Part shown: positions 33,001 to 43,600 of the stretch, one piece after another
Layout of the letters: every line of letters starts with the position of its first letter
How positions within the stretch are numbered: position 1 is the first letter of the stretch
NCBI RefSeq assembly: GCF_003268025.1
Contig: NZ_QLUW01000001.1
Coordinates: forward strand, 992,001 to 1,056,000
Direction of reading: 5' to 3'
Length of the DNA stretch: 64,000 nucleotides
Source: Paenibacillus montanisoli
Lineage (GTDB): Bacteria; Bacillota; Bacilli; Paenibacillales; Paenibacillaceae
Program-made: the position numbers and the translations under genes
The notes under the pieces: model-generated
What the model was told of the DNA's origin: nothing
What the model saw: only the letters and a program-made list of their open reading frames with translations
Databases searched by the model: none

Positions 33001-36000
33001 CGCTCATCTTCGAAATCGATCTCGGTTTCGCGCTCGACCTCGGCGTGATTTCGATCGATCGGGCAAGAATCCGGGCTCAGGTCGACTCAGATCCGCCTCA
33101 ATTGTCGATCACGGCCTTCGGTGCCGGAGTGGACATCCCGGGTGCCGTTCGAGGACGAGGCTATGTCGAGTTGAGCCCGGCTGGCATCAAAGGCAGTATC
33201 GACATCACGCTCATTTCGTTAAATGTACGCATAGCTGCAGGTCTCGCCATTGAAAAAGTGCCGGGAACGGATGTCACGGCCGTTCTTGTATCGCTGGATG
33301 CCGAATTCCCCGTGGCATTGCCGCTTGGAACATCCGGCCTGGGCATATACGGTTTCCTTGGTCTGTTCGCCATGCATTACGTGAGAGACGAAAGCGGTCT
33401 GGACGCCAATCAAGCTCCAGCTTTAGCTTGGCTGCGCAAGACCGGCGGAAATGTAGGCAATCCGCTCTATTGGAAAGCCCAAGCCGGCACCTGGGCTCTC
33501 GGTCTTGGCGCAGTGCTCGGAACGATGGGCTCCAGCGTGATTTTCAATATGAAAGGCATGCTGCTGCTGGAACTGCCCGGTCCGCGTTTGCTGCTCATGA
33601 TGAAAGCCAATTTGCTCAAAGCGAAACCCGAGCTCGCCGGAAATGCGGAAGGGGCGCTGTTCGCCGTTATTGACCTGGATATGGGCAGAGGAACGATCGT
33701 CATCGGGATCAGCGCCGAATATGAGGTTGCGCCGCTTATTAAGATCCGGATTCCCGTCGAAGCGTTTTTCAATTTTAAGGATGTTGCCGATTGGCATCTC
33801 AATCTCGGTACGTTCAACGATATGGTTCACGCCGATATCCTTGAAGTTTTCGAAGCTACGGGCTATTTAATGATTTCCGGAAACGGAATCACCGGACATC
33901 CGGTACTGCCCGCGGTGAGCGGATTTTCAATCGCTACCGGGCTGCACGTATCGTTCGTCTGGGGCTCGAAGCCAGTAGGTCTTTATGCGGAGCTTGGAGC
34001 CGGATTCGATGCGATTATTGGCTTCGATCCGTTCCGGTTCAGCGGCATTCTGTACGTCCGGGGAGAGCTGAATCTATGGATCGTCAGCATCAGCGCCTCG
34101 GCAAGCTTGACGGTCCATATCGGGGAGGATACCGCAAACGATCAGATCGCGCACATTTCCGGCGAGATCAAGGGCGAGGTCGAGTTTCTCTTCTTTACGA
34201 TCTCGGGCTCCGTTCCGTTCGAACTGGGAGAAACCGCGGTTCCGATACCTCCTCCTCCGCCGCTCGGGAAAGGGTTGAAACTGATAAGCCGTTCTCCCGC
34301 GCTTGTGGTCGGCACCGGCGTAGACCGTCCGATCGACAGCGGCATCGGCGATGCCATCGAATCCGATGTCGAGCCTGCGCCAGACAAGATGCCGGTGGTG
34401 CCTATCGATGCCATTCCGGTCATTCTCATGGCTGCTCCGCCGCTGTATGGAGGCGTGAAATTTAAGGATCAAGAACTGCAAGGCACGCCGTACGCAGCTG
34501 CATCTTCTTCTGACGGTTGGATCGCCCGCGGGGACATGTACTACAAATACACGCTGAAAACGGTGGAGCTGTCGGACGCTGTATCGGAAGGCAAGACTCC
34601 GGCAACCTGGTGGACGCCGAAATCCGGAGCAACCGCATTCGAAGCGCAGCTGGCGCTGCTCAGCTGGATTCCCGACCCGACTCCAAAAGCGATGACGTAC
34701 GGCAGCCAATTGGAGGACTGGGTCAAAAGTTACTGGGGTACGATCTGCGTACCTGCCGCGCCTCCTGCGCCGGTAATGTGGACCTTCCTTCAGGAGGAGC
34801 TTGGGCCGACGCCTTACGGATGGCGGCTTGAAGGGAAAGCATGGCCGGATCCGCTAGGCACGATACGCTCGACTGCGCCGGATTTGGACATGAAAGTCGT
34901 CGAGCGCTGGCGGAGCGGAGATCGCAAGCTTGATCAGCTCCGCGGAGTCGTACCTGCCGAGGTGCAAGGGACGCCGGTGAAATGTCCGCCGGCGGCTCGG
35001 ACTGTCGTACCGCGGGGCACGTCGCCGCAGCGGAAGCCGATCGATATTATCGGCGCCGTGCAAGGCGTCAAAAGAGCCGAGCCGGTGCAGCCGAAATGGC
35101 TGGGGACGTCGGACGTGCTGCGGCTGATCAAGAAGCGGGAGCCGGTCACGCGCGCGGATCTTCTAGCCTTGTCCACTCCGGCCGATCAGTTGGGGCGCAC
35201 GGCAAATACGCGAATTTGTCAAAGCCGTGTGCTGGCATCGCCGGTGCTGGACGATTACTGGCGCTATGATCGCGGACCTCGGTCGGATCGCGATCAATAC
35301 ATTCAATCGGAATTGAAAGAAAGAGAGTATAAACCCGGCCTTGTCGATGCCGTCATTTGCCACACGGGCATAGCGGAATATACGACATTCTACTTGTTCA
35401 TACCAAGAATGCTGCTAGAACAGCATTTGCTGCATGCGTGCGTATCGAACGGGAATGAAGAATTGCTGAACACGCATGTCGTGACCGGAGCAGACCTGAT
35501 TAGCGCGGGTAATCCGTTGCCTTCAAAGTGGATGGATCCGAACGGGCCATGGTATTCGGATGTGTATCGCCTCATGCAGCATGAGACCTATCTCGGACGG
35601 TGGGGCTACGCAGGAGTACTTGTGACGGTAAAAGGTCAAGCGGAAGGGGACCGCATTCAAATCGGACTCAAGGATCCCAGCGAGGCGGATCTGCAAGAAT
35701 TGAAGGCTCGTCCTTTCTATGTCGCGGCCATCGAGTCACAGGGCCAGCGTGAACTGCTGCGCAGCGATTATGATCATAGAGAACAAGGGAAGAAGCAGGG
35801 AGCCGCCGGCTCCGTTCTCAGTTCAGACGCGGCCGATTGGGCGCTGCTTCAGACGGACAAGACTTACTGCGTGACGATGACTTGGGAAGGCGAGCGTGAA
35901 AGAAGGCCGAAAGATAAAGCGCCGGAGGACCATGTATCGCTGCCGGTCAAGACTCAGAAATTTTGGTTCCGTACGGATGCAAACCCGCCTTTGCGCCTGG

Positions 36001-37025
36001 ACCCTTGGATGCTGACCAGCACGCCGGATGAACGGGAGACTCATTTCTTCAGCGAAGGCGCTATCCGGCTGGTGTTTGCGACGCCGCAGGTCGTCCGTAT
36101 GTACGAGACTTACGGGAAACGACTGCAGGTTAGACTCAAGGCTTCTTCGTACCGGCCGATCAAGTCCCCATTGGCACTGCCTCATCCGCTCGTACTGACC
36201 AAGGCCAATGTCAAACCGGTAGCCAAGAGCATCCTTGATCCGTTCGAGGAAGCGCTGGAGAAAGAGCTCGCCCACTCCTGCGTTCCGGTCGACCACACAA
36301 GATTCCGGCATTCCATGGTCGATATCGGGTATACGCTGGAGCGGTTTACGGATTACATCATGGAAGTCGAGATGGCGGATCATGATGCGCCTGAAGGGGC
36401 AGCCGGTCAGTCCATCTGGAAGCGTTCCTTTAGTACGGGCGGGTTCGGCACGCTGGAAGAGTTTGCGCAGTCGTTCTTCGCGGCACGCGTCAAGCATCGT
36501 TCCGTCGGCGCAGGCACGCTCCAAGCGGTCGGAACGTTCTTCGCAGCCCGCGATCCCGAAGGAAACGAGTTCGATTCGAAAATGATAGAAGCAGGTCTCG
36601 AACCGCTGGAAGTGCCGGATCATCCTGAGCTTGTCGTATTTTGGGAAACTTCTTCCGCCGCGCCTTCGCCGGCTGCCATTATGATTGACGCATCCGAGCC
36701 GTTATGGCGCAGCCGCATGCTGCCTCGCGAGGTGAAAGAGAGTTCGCCGGTTGGAAGCAAACGATACGAGATGGAGCGCGCATTATGGCTCGAACCGGTA
36801 GAGGTGCTTGGCGGAGCGTCAATCGTTCAACGAATCGTGCCGGCTCCGGGCGGCCAGAGAGCGCTGGTCATCCTGAAACCTGATTCGCGCGGCAAGCAGC
36901 TGAAGCTCGCTTTGCGAAAAATCGCGCAACCGGAGTCTTATCTCGACGGGTCCGGCGCAATGGACCAATTTGTAACGTTCGCGGAGCTGATCTTGTCCGG
37001 TGCTCCATGGGAGGAGGTGGACTGA
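30069..37025 (+). CDS. Giant protein of unknown function, 2318 aa, with OmpA-like region
   Basis: No signal peptide; the N-terminus is MYDLSLIDLMIPYLLRGSGF. Residues 1-520 are beta-rich with alternating polar/apolar residues. Residues about 525-625 resemble an OmpA-type peptidoglycan-binding domain (FYRFDHPLP, KIKIEGFASFEGPDS, LLARRRADGLRTMIESLG). Proline-rich linkers lie at about 680-710 and 1390-1400 (PVPIPPPPPLGKG). Between them, a 680-residue stretch of long amphipathic strands recalls DUF6603-type proteins; that match is from memory. The start has TTGGAGGGT upstream. First gene of a three-gene operon with 1-5 bp spacing. A surface, injection or structural role is conceivable but not shown. 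Confidence 0.85.
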   Translation: MYDLSLIDLMIPYLLRGSGFGPWHPALAALAVDEHETAISPEGVVIRGRASFKGSVRPFVDLDNMRIGVEAENKEGHPLNDPGRRNPWMDIRDSKIEFQLTAPRIASQKIAQAVTALAGNPDFKDEADLLSTLGDGAVSDFPNTEFTLDLLLAGVVLRPPFLRGAKRGADGQLIPDPHHAEVKFTLPKVKARLAQGSGVNDPLTAAILSAGASGLDDPGDLSTAELVTMDPPYAFIGDKDIVGFGFRSAVLDLSDGFTPPAVLSQFGYDESWQGLYLPEIRLFVAPSGAKDLAVDGGAINLLIGFGQSAGITGDFDLTVLNQGEGVLKLGARFYDAAGKSYGITRNGDKKASVQLPEHTRMIIDIDGGRTPFTASASIDGAVQNGREHDIDMTGNTVQRTVLLKATDSSGTPKEATLELTITRLQIAAAVPTEASLSDKPDSNPVKIETTSIKQGTKSVNSPVFKVIQETGTTAIIGLAPSGAAKWTVGGIAAGTGETVTVNVAPEANISVKAELPGRAGVDSFTAFYRFDHPLPTEGPAYSLNKANSRTEPAPDQGPTASWTAGSDSLSALAGMLESVPAGSKIKIEGFASFEGPDSTQSRTYNTLLARRRADGLRTMIESLGKNYDFNPAPAANMTDWTKQGTELETRRNFWKATASWDPVTADDIVIEGTVSRKPSNPAPGPGTIPGNDPVPAGAPPEPPSWFHFLGAKVRIVRNQFVACEVFGKFDYQTAAEKRLQDGAGPGTTIPKWKGLGSQNPADGLIDVRLVVQIDDATDKVTVTGYLGADPADRDGLALLGTRPDDDFDPNPPDYGLNFLGLSFLFTPLLSALAGAAESKGAIVQMPLTAAGYGVIAGIAATDWFRTERVVWYGGELKVIANDKGEWSTALLLDIETAISMDLLGLVKIRRDAPLSVRYKAIGLLFGAPPGEAAFQFRPIFDSSKGYTIDVSKPGSIEVADPLGSILQVLGAKVARNNPLIFEIDLGFALDLGVISIDRARIRAQVDSDPPQLSITAFGAGVDIPGAVRGRGYVELSPAGIKGSIDITLISLNVRIAAGLAIEKVPGTDVTAVLVSLDAEFPVALPLGTSGLGIYGFLGLFAMHYVRDESGLDANQAPALAWLRKTGGNVGNPLYWKAQAGTWALGLGAVLGTMGSSVIFNMKGMLLLELPGPRLLLMMKANLLKAKPELAGNAEGALFAVIDLDMGRGTIVIGISAEYEVAPLIKIRIPVEAFFNFKDVADWHLNLGTFNDMVHADILEVFEATGYLMISGNGITGHPVLPAVSGFSIATGLHVSFVWGSKPVGLYAELGAGFDAIIGFDPFRFSGILYVRGELNLWIVSISASASLTVHIGEDTANDQIAHISGEIKGEVEFLFFTISGSVPFELGETAVPIPPPPPLGKGLKLISRSPALVVGTGVDRPIDSGIGDAIESDVEPAPDKMPVVPIDAIPVILMAAPPLYGGVKFKDQELQGTPYAAASSSDGWIARGDMYYKYTLKTVELSDAVSEGKTPATWWTPKSGATAFEAQLALLSWIPDPTPKAMTYGSQLEDWVKSYWGTICVPAAPPAPVMWTFLQEELGPTPYGWRLEGKAWPDPLGTIRSTAPDLDMKVVERWRSGDRKLDQLRGVVPAEVQGTPVKCPPAARTVVPRGTSPQRKPIDIIGAVQGVKRAEPVQPKWLGTSDVLRLIKKREPVTRADLLALSTPADQLGRTANTRICQSRVLASPVLDDYWRYDRGPRSDRDQYIQSELKEREYKPGLVDAVICHTGIAEYTTFYLFIPRMLLEQHLLHACVSNGNEELLNTHVVTGADLISAGNPLPSKWMDPNGPWYSDVYRLMQHETYLGRWGYAGVLVTVKGQAEGDRIQIGLKDPSEADLQELKARPFYVAAIESQGQRELLRSDYDHREQGKKQGAAGSVLSSDAADWALLQTDKTYCVTMTWEGERERRPKDKAPEDHVSLPVKTQKFWFRTDANPPLRLDPWMLTSTPDERETHFFSEGAIRLVFATPQVVRMYETYGKRLQVRLKASSYRPIKSPLALPHPLVLTKANVKPVAKSILDPFEEALEKELAHSCVPVDHTRFRHSMVDIGYTLERFTDYIMEVEMADHDAPEGAAGQSIWKRSFSTGGFGTLEEFAQSFFAARVKHRSVGAGTLQAVGTFFAARDPEGNEFDSKMIEAGLEPLEVPDHPELVVFWETSSAAPSPAAIMIDASEPLWRSRMLPREVKESSPVGSKRYEMERALWLEPVEVLGGASIVQRIVPAPGGQRALVILKPDSRGKQLKLALRKIAQPESYLDGSGAMDQFVTFAELILSGAPWEEVD

Positions 37026-37026
37026 C

Positions 37027-40000
37027 ATGCCATACATGTTCAATAACGCATTATTTAAAGCCGAAGGCGCTTTTCTGGACTGGGCTGTGATCGCTCGAAA
37101 GAACAAGGATCGTTATGCGGGCAATTCGCGGTACACCCTTCAGCTAAGGTGGATGCTCAGCAGCAAACTCGGCATGCCGACAGAGCCATTTACCGTTTGG
37201 CGAAGGTTTAGAGGCTTGCAGCATCCATCCACGCAGGTTGATTTCCGCACGGAGACAACGATCTGGCTGTTCAATCATACGATCGTGACATGGAACGAAG
37301 GACCAATGGTCGAGTTATCCGTCGATGTTACGGCTCCGGCTAATGGCGGTACGGTCTATGCTTACTCCGGTTCGCCGGTCATGTCTTGCGCGGTGGCCAT
37401 CCATGAAGTGGCAGCCGGTAATTCTACGATCATCCTGAAAGGCTCTCATATCGATGGTCTAGTCGCTTCGGAAGGACTGCAAATTACGGCTATTCAAGGG
37501 ATCGCGCAGGAAAAACTGAATGGGGAAGATGCGGGGTGGAAGCCGTATGAGCTTGTCGGTTTACCTGTCCCGCAGCATGAGTGGAACGGAATTGGCAATC
37601 ATGCGATTGACCAGGGGATGATCGGAGCGTTGGTGCCGCCTCAGGATGCTGCGTTACAGCGCTTGGAGCGCGGCGCTCCGCAAGTGGGGTGGGCGAAGAC
37701 GCTGCCGACGGGTGAACCTGCGCCCGTCTGGAGTCTTCCCAAATTTCCGGAGCTAGTATTGAAGGAAATAAGGCGGGATGTGCTGGATTCGATGAAGCCT
37801 GTCCTTCAGAATCCGCCTGACCGTCAGAACGGGATCCTGATGGATGTCCATCTGCCGCCGCCCCAGAACTCCTCGGGGAAGCAGATGAGCGGCGCGGGGA
37901 AGACAACGAAGGTCGCCCCGTTGCCGGCGCTGCTGATCGCCGGGGGAAGCGATCCTTGCCTCGCGCTTGCGCTCGGTTTCGGCACGGCTTATCCGGCCGA
38001 GCCAAGCGGCAGCGTTCGCGACCGGTTAGATCCGGGCAATAGTCTGCACTACGATTATATGATTACAGCTCGATGGGAAATGGGGCTTGATGGCCAAAGT
38101 GCGGTTCCGTATGAGATTGCCGCACTTGTCCCATCGCCTGATTATCCGCTCGATCCGCCGGTGCCCGCGAACCTGAAGACTGATCTGATGGGCTTCTTGC
38201 GGCCGCTTGCCTCCGATAACGATTGGCGCAGCTCCGTCAAAGTAAGCTGGGATCGGCCTGCGGATATGGAGCTATTCCGGCCGCGAACCTTTGCCTTTGT
38301 CCGCAAGAGCTTGGTGCCTGATGAACCGGTGATCCCGCTAATGAATGAGCGCATGAGCGGCGGCTATCGGCACCCCATTATCAACTATGCCGTAGCCGAT
38401 CCGCCTCCTCCGGACTGGATGCAAGTCGCCGGCGTCGACCGGGAATGGCAGATTCCGTCCGCCACGGGAAGCAGGAGTCTTCGTCACGGGATTTGCCAGC
38501 AAGATATTTGGGGGCAATGGAGCGGCTGGGGAACGGTGGATTCGAGCGTGATGCAGCCGGAAGTAGATGACGTGCGAATCGTAACGGCAGCTCTGCAAGC
38601 CCATTATGTCGACGCTGCGGATCCCATTTGCAAAAATTCGTCCCTTACCATCGAATTTTTATGGGATTGGCGCATTCGCAGACCGGAGAAAATCGTCTTT
38701 GCCGGCCGATTGTATGCAGCCGCTCATCACGGAGACCCGCCGCCTGATTGGAGCGTCCCGCTTGGACTTCAGCGTACAATCGGGGGTGCAGATGGTCCGC
38801 TTGACATTCATTTTATCGGAGATGCGCCAAGCGCGGCAGGCGCAGCGATCGTCGGGTTGTCTGAAGACGGTGAGCAAATCGTTGGTTTCGGCCCCCAGCA
38901 AGGAGATGGCGCGCGGCGCTATCGGCTTGTCCTGTCGAATTTCGACCTGAACTTCAGTCTGGGCGGGCATATCGGTCTGGCGTTATGGGCGATGGGCCAA
39001 GAGAGAATTGCGCCTAAACGACTCGGCTCGTGGTCCAAGGATCCCAGCATCATTACCGTGTCCGACCCGCGTCCGCCCATCGTGGAGATACCGGTTGTCA
39101 CGCTTGCCAGTTTGCCCGATGCCGCGGGAGAATGCCACGCGCGTCTTTCATGGACGGCAGCGTCGGGCAATGCCGCAGGGTATTACATCTACGAGTCAAC
39201 GGAGACGAAGCTGTTAGTCGCAAACGGCAGAAGCGAACCGGATCAAGCGGCGACCCTTAGCGATCGTCTCGCTGAAATCCAGCAGCTGTTCGACGCGAAT
39301 CCTTCACGCCAAGAGTTCACTCGCCGGAATGATCGGCCGATCATGGCGACCAGTACGGATGTCACGCTTCCGAAGGGGTCGACTGCGATTCATCTGTTTG
39401 TGATCATTGCCGTAAATGCCGGGCAGGTGGAATCCGAATGGCCGTCAGGCGCGGAGCCGCACAAGCAGCTGACTGCAATTGCCGCCCCGCGCATCATGAA
39501 ACCGGCTCCGCCAATGCTGGAAGTGCAGCCGGTTCTTGACGATAACGTAGACCCGCCTGTCTATCGCGCCGAGATTAAGGTCATCTCACGGCCAGGGCCT
39601 CGCGTTCGAAAGGTCGAACTGTTCCGCGTTCGCGTAGACGACGCAGCAAGAGAATTGGGGACTATGGGACCGGCCATAGCCTCCATCGCGGATACAGGCG
39701 GGGGGTGGACGGTGACAAAGGAAGAGGACAGCCCGAACATTGAGAACGTTACCGGCAAAGACAGTCCCGCCGGGTCATGGAAGCGGGTATGGTACAGAGC
39801 GGCGGCTTGGTGCGATGCGGATCCGCAGCGCGGTTATTTGCAAGGCCGGTCGCTTGCAAGCGAGGCCGCCTGGATTGTTGTGCCGCCGCAAAATCCGCCG
39901 GATTTATCCGCGGTCAGCTCCGCATGGTCTGGAGAGGGAGCAAGCGGCGACGTGATTCTGAAATGGACCAGCAGCGCGCCGATTCATAAGACACCGCTTG

Positions 40001-40614
40001 GACATCATACGCTCCAAGTTCAAGCCAATGTACGCAAAGGAGCATCCTTGATCGACATAATGAGCCCTTTAGCCGCGCTGCCGGACAGCAAGCCGCTGGC
40101 AGGTTCAGGGGTTTGGGCAGATCAAGCATCTCCGAACCCCTATGCATACTTTGCCCTGATCCGCCGGCCTTCGGAGACCGACGCCGTCGATGTGCGGATT
40201 CAAATGACAGATCCGCTCGGCCGCATGAGCGAGCGACTCGTTCAAATTGCGCCCGGTTCCATCCTGCCGCCGCCGCTGATTACCGGCTTGAAGGTGACGA
40301 AGCGCATTTTGCCGCCTGGCATCGTATTGGAATGGAAAAGCAACGCACCGACGGATGACACCGGTTTTGGCCCGTATATGCTGAGCTTGACGGCAATTCC
40401 GGCTACTCTTCTGCGTCCGATTAAAGTGACGAAGCGATTGTCCGATATCCCGACGGGCAGACCGGGCTTGATCATCGGCAGAGGAACGTCCATGCAGTTG
40501 TTCCGCAACGGCAATACGTATACCGCATTTTGCAGCGTGCCTGTTAAGCAATTCAGCGTAGTGCTCACATCGCCGGATGGACGGACGGATCAAAAAACGA
40601 TCGAAGTGAGGTGA
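37027..40614 (+). CDS. Large protein of unknown function, 1195 aa
   Basis: The second giant gene starts 1 bp after the first ends, with GGGAGGAGG 9 bases before the ATG at 37027. It has no signal peptide and no membrane span. The region at about residues 685-800 (IVEIPVVTLASLPDAAGECH, then ARLSWTAASGNAAGYYIYES) looks like a fibronectin III-type fold, and similar Trp/Ser-rich beta segments recur at about 960-1010 and 1090-1140. The first 650 residues have many Trp and Pro and match nothing I know. FN3-like repeats suggest an extended binding or scaffold protein. The tight spacing implies a joint product with the other two giants. Confidence 0.82.
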   Translation: MPYMFNNALFKAEGAFLDWAVIARKNKDRYAGNSRYTLQLRWMLSSKLGMPTEPFTVWRRFRGLQHPSTQVDFRTETTIWLFNHTIVTWNEGPMVELSVDVTAPANGGTVYAYSGSPVMSCAVAIHEVAAGNSTIILKGSHIDGLVASEGLQITAIQGIAQEKLNGEDAGWKPYELVGLPVPQHEWNGIGNHAIDQGMIGALVPPQDAALQRLERGAPQVGWAKTLPTGEPAPVWSLPKFPELVLKEIRRDVLDSMKPVLQNPPDRQNGILMDVHLPPPQNSSGKQMSGAGKTTKVAPLPALLIAGGSDPCLALALGFGTAYPAEPSGSVRDRLDPGNSLHYDYMITARWEMGLDGQSAVPYEIAALVPSPDYPLDPPVPANLKTDLMGFLRPLASDNDWRSSVKVSWDRPADMELFRPRTFAFVRKSLVPDEPVIPLMNERMSGGYRHPIINYAVADPPPPDWMQVAGVDREWQIPSATGSRSLRHGICQQDIWGQWSGWGTVDSSVMQPEVDDVRIVTAALQAHYVDAADPICKNSSLTIEFLWDWRIRRPEKIVFAGRLYAAAHHGDPPPDWSVPLGLQRTIGGADGPLDIHFIGDAPSAAGAAIVGLSEDGEQIVGFGPQQGDGARRYRLVLSNFDLNFSLGGHIGLALWAMGQERIAPKRLGSWSKDPSIITVSDPRPPIVEIPVVTLASLPDAAGECHARLSWTAASGNAAGYYIYESTETKLLVANGRSEPDQAATLSDRLAEIQQLFDANPSRQEFTRRNDRPIMATSTDVTLPKGSTAIHLFVIIAVNAGQVESEWPSGAEPHKQLTAIAAPRIMKPAPPMLEVQPVLDDNVDPPVYRAEIKVISRPGPRVRKVELFRVRVDDAARELGTMGPAIASIADTGGGWTVTKEEDSPNIENVTGKDSPAGSWKRVWYRAAAWCDADPQRGYLQGRSLASEAAWIVVPPQNPPDLSAVSSAWSGEGASGDVILKWTSSAPIHKTPLGHHTLQVQANVRKGASLIDIMSPLAALPDSKPLAGSGVWADQASPNPYAYFALIRRPSETDAVDVRIQMTDPLGRMSERLVQIAPGSILPPPLITGLKVTKRILPPGIVLEWKSNAPTDDTGFGPYMLSLTAIPATLLRPIKVTKRLSDIPTGRPGLIIGRGTSMQLFRNGNTYTAFCSVPVKQFSVVLTSPDGRTDQKTIEVR

Positions 40615-40618
40615 AGCC

Positions 40619-43600
40619 GTGAACCCGATCCAGGTCTACACGCTCACGCCGGGAGCGGCACAACAATATCTTCAAAATGATGGCTTAGATGCCTTAGGTC
40701 TGACCGGAATAGCGCTCAGCCCGAAGTGGAGCACAGCATCTCCTGGAATAGCTGCTTATGATGATGCCGCGCTTACGCTGACATGCAGTACGGATCTGCT
40801 TGCACCGTTTCGCGGAATGCTCGAAGGCGCATTTGCGCCTGCGTTCGGTACACTCGCTGAAGCTATAACGAGTGATGCGACCGTCCTTAAGCTGCAAGCC
40901 GGAGACGGTGCCGGCTTTCCATCACCGACAGGGGGAGGCTCGGTCCTCCTCGCGTTGTATAACGCTGCCGGAACCAAGCGGGAAACGGTCGCTTGCACGG
41001 CGCGCGCAGGCGATCAACTGACCGTCGTTCGGGGGTTTAACGGCACTGCCGCTCAGGCGTTCTCCGCTGGAGATCAGCTTCGAATGCAGCTTGCGCGCGG
41101 AAAGAACTCGGCGCAGTTCACGCAGGCTAGCGGCGAACCGCTCCTGTCGGGATGCACGGTATTCCGCCTTCATCCGCAAGCCTATCTGCGGCTCGAGCAC
41201 CTGATGAAGGCTCGTTTCGGCGAGCCTGCCGTATTGCCCGTGCCGGCTTGTATGGTCATTCGTAACAAGGAGCACTTCGAAACCGATCAGTTTATCGATG
41301 CGGGGGCGGCGCTTCCGTTAACGGGAACGATCTCGTTTCATGACAATCGGGGATTGATCATCGATCCGATCTATGTCGCCTCGGCGTTTACCGAGCTTAT
41401 CCGGTGGCGAACCGCGCTTCAACCGGTTGGAGTGTCTGGCAGTATCGGCGATACCGGCGGTATCCAGGGCATTGCTTCCCTAGCAAGCACGACGCTGCTT
41501 CATTTCGTCAATCCGCACGGAGCGAATTTTCAACCGGCTGCAGAGCAGGCGACGATGGAATATGCGGACGGGGGCGGCAACCCGGTCGCCGATATTCCGG
41601 CCGGCTGTCTGCTCAAGCTTCCGGCTAACCACCGTATTCAAGCGAAACCCGGAGACGAGGGGCGTCTCCGGTGGGGCTGGGCGTTGAGCGGCGTCATGAA
41701 GCGAACGCCGTTAACTCCGCCGGCTCTGCCGGCAGGCGTAACGCTTGGAAGACCGTTTTACCGGGTCTGCGTCGTTGATTTGAATTGGCATCTGCTCGGA
41801 AACCGTACCGATGAAGAGGTACTCGGGGTACGAAAGGATGACGGCCGCATTCCGCCCGAACTGCTGCCGGTCGTACGCGATCAGGTCAACATCAACTATT
41901 TGGCCGACGGCCCAGACACGCTGGCGGAGAGCAAGCGAGTGCTTTCCCGCCCAAACCAAGGCATGGTCCTCGCCGTATCGATGCAGCTTGATCCTTCATT
42001 GCTTGTACCGGATAAGCCGGGTGCCACGGCACATTGGCCTGCTTACCCGGCAACGGCGGATCCGATCGGTAACGCGATCCCGGCCAGCCTTTCGGGGAAA
42101 TTGAGCGCGGCTTTCGTTTCCGCCGGCTTAAGGGACGTCGTCGTCACCGTTACGGGAGTACCTGCCAAATCGCATGTGCGAATCTATCCCCAACAGTTCG
42201 TGGAGATCGCTGCGATCGCGGAAGAGCCGTCATTCCTTCGCGGAGACGGCGGTGCAAACATTGCTGGGGCGAATCCGGCGGATCCTCCGGATCGGGCAAG
42301 CATACTATTATCAAATCCGTTTAGGCTTGCGGAAGGCGGAGCGCGACCGGATCCGGCCGTGCTCACGCTTGATATTGTGATTACGCCGAGGGGAGCGTCA
42401 CGCCGATTGTTCGGGGCAATCAACGTCGAGGTTGGAGCAGGCCCGATTTCAGTGCCGCCCGCACCATTCACAGGAGCCGGCGTCATGGGGACATTATTGA
42501 CAAGGATGCAGGGAATAGGGCCTTCGCCGCTGTTCGGAGTGCCGCTGCCTGCTCCTCAGCCGGCAGGTCCGGCGCCAAGCAATTTCCTTGACTTGGTCGC
42601 CCGCCTTGCTGCCGAACCGTCGCCAAGACAATCGCCGCGGTTACCGACGATGGCGCGACACGAAACCATCATCGTAACGGGCACAACCGATCCGGGGGTT
42701 GCGCCAACGGGCACTTTGCTGTGGGAGGCCGTCCTGAGCGGTGCGAGGTGGGCAGGCGAGTCTCTATCCGCGAAGCATGATCAAGGGAATCCCGGCAATC
42801 CGGCCGGTCCCGACGTGCATGCAGCCGGGGTCAAGGTCTCGGGCGCGCTTGCCTATGATGCGGCTGTAGCCGCGCTGCGCAGAGTGCAGCCGATGATCCC
42901 GTGGCCGTCAACGGACGGCTTGAACCCGGGGTGGATAGCGGCATCCATGGGCGACAACTTCAATGTCCCCGATGATTCTGCCAATCTCATGAATACGGGC
43001 TCTGGCGTACTTCTCCGGACGGCAGCGGTCGCTTCCGAGACGCCTCTGCTCAGCGACCTCATCCCTCCCGCGGCTGGATTAACCGTGCAGCAACTGCTGA
43101 ACAATGCGGCTGCCCGACTCGGCTTGGACGCCTCGGGTATTGCAATCAATATCCATAACGAGCCTCGCTTGCAGCAAGAAATCCGGCGCGAATTTTTCAT
43201 ATCCAAGCATGGCTTGCGGGATGCCCAATGGTCGCTGCTCCGCGCCTTTCACGAGGCTCGCGAGCTCATCTACATCGAATCGCCGCAGTTCGCGCGAACG
43301 GCGCGTCCCGGTGATGTTCCCGCAGTCACCGAAGTCGATCTCGTAGAAACGCTGGCAGAGGCGCTTACAGACCGTCCCAATCTGAAAATCATCCTATGCT
43401 TGCCGCGCCTAAGTGACTTCGCGGACCGCTTTAAAGGCTGGTCGCGCCAACATTTTAAAGCGCGCAATGAAGCGGTTGGAAAGCTGCGGGCCATTGCGCC
43501 CGATCGCGTTGCAGTCTTTCACCCGGTCGGATTTCCTGGACGCCAGGCAGCCATACGTACAACCTCGATCATTGTGGATGACGTATGGTCGCTCGTGGGC

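Noticed and set aside
35823-36623. 266-aa open frame on the minus strand
   Set aside because: Antisense to the first giant gene, with no ribosome site; a by-product of G+C-rich codon use.
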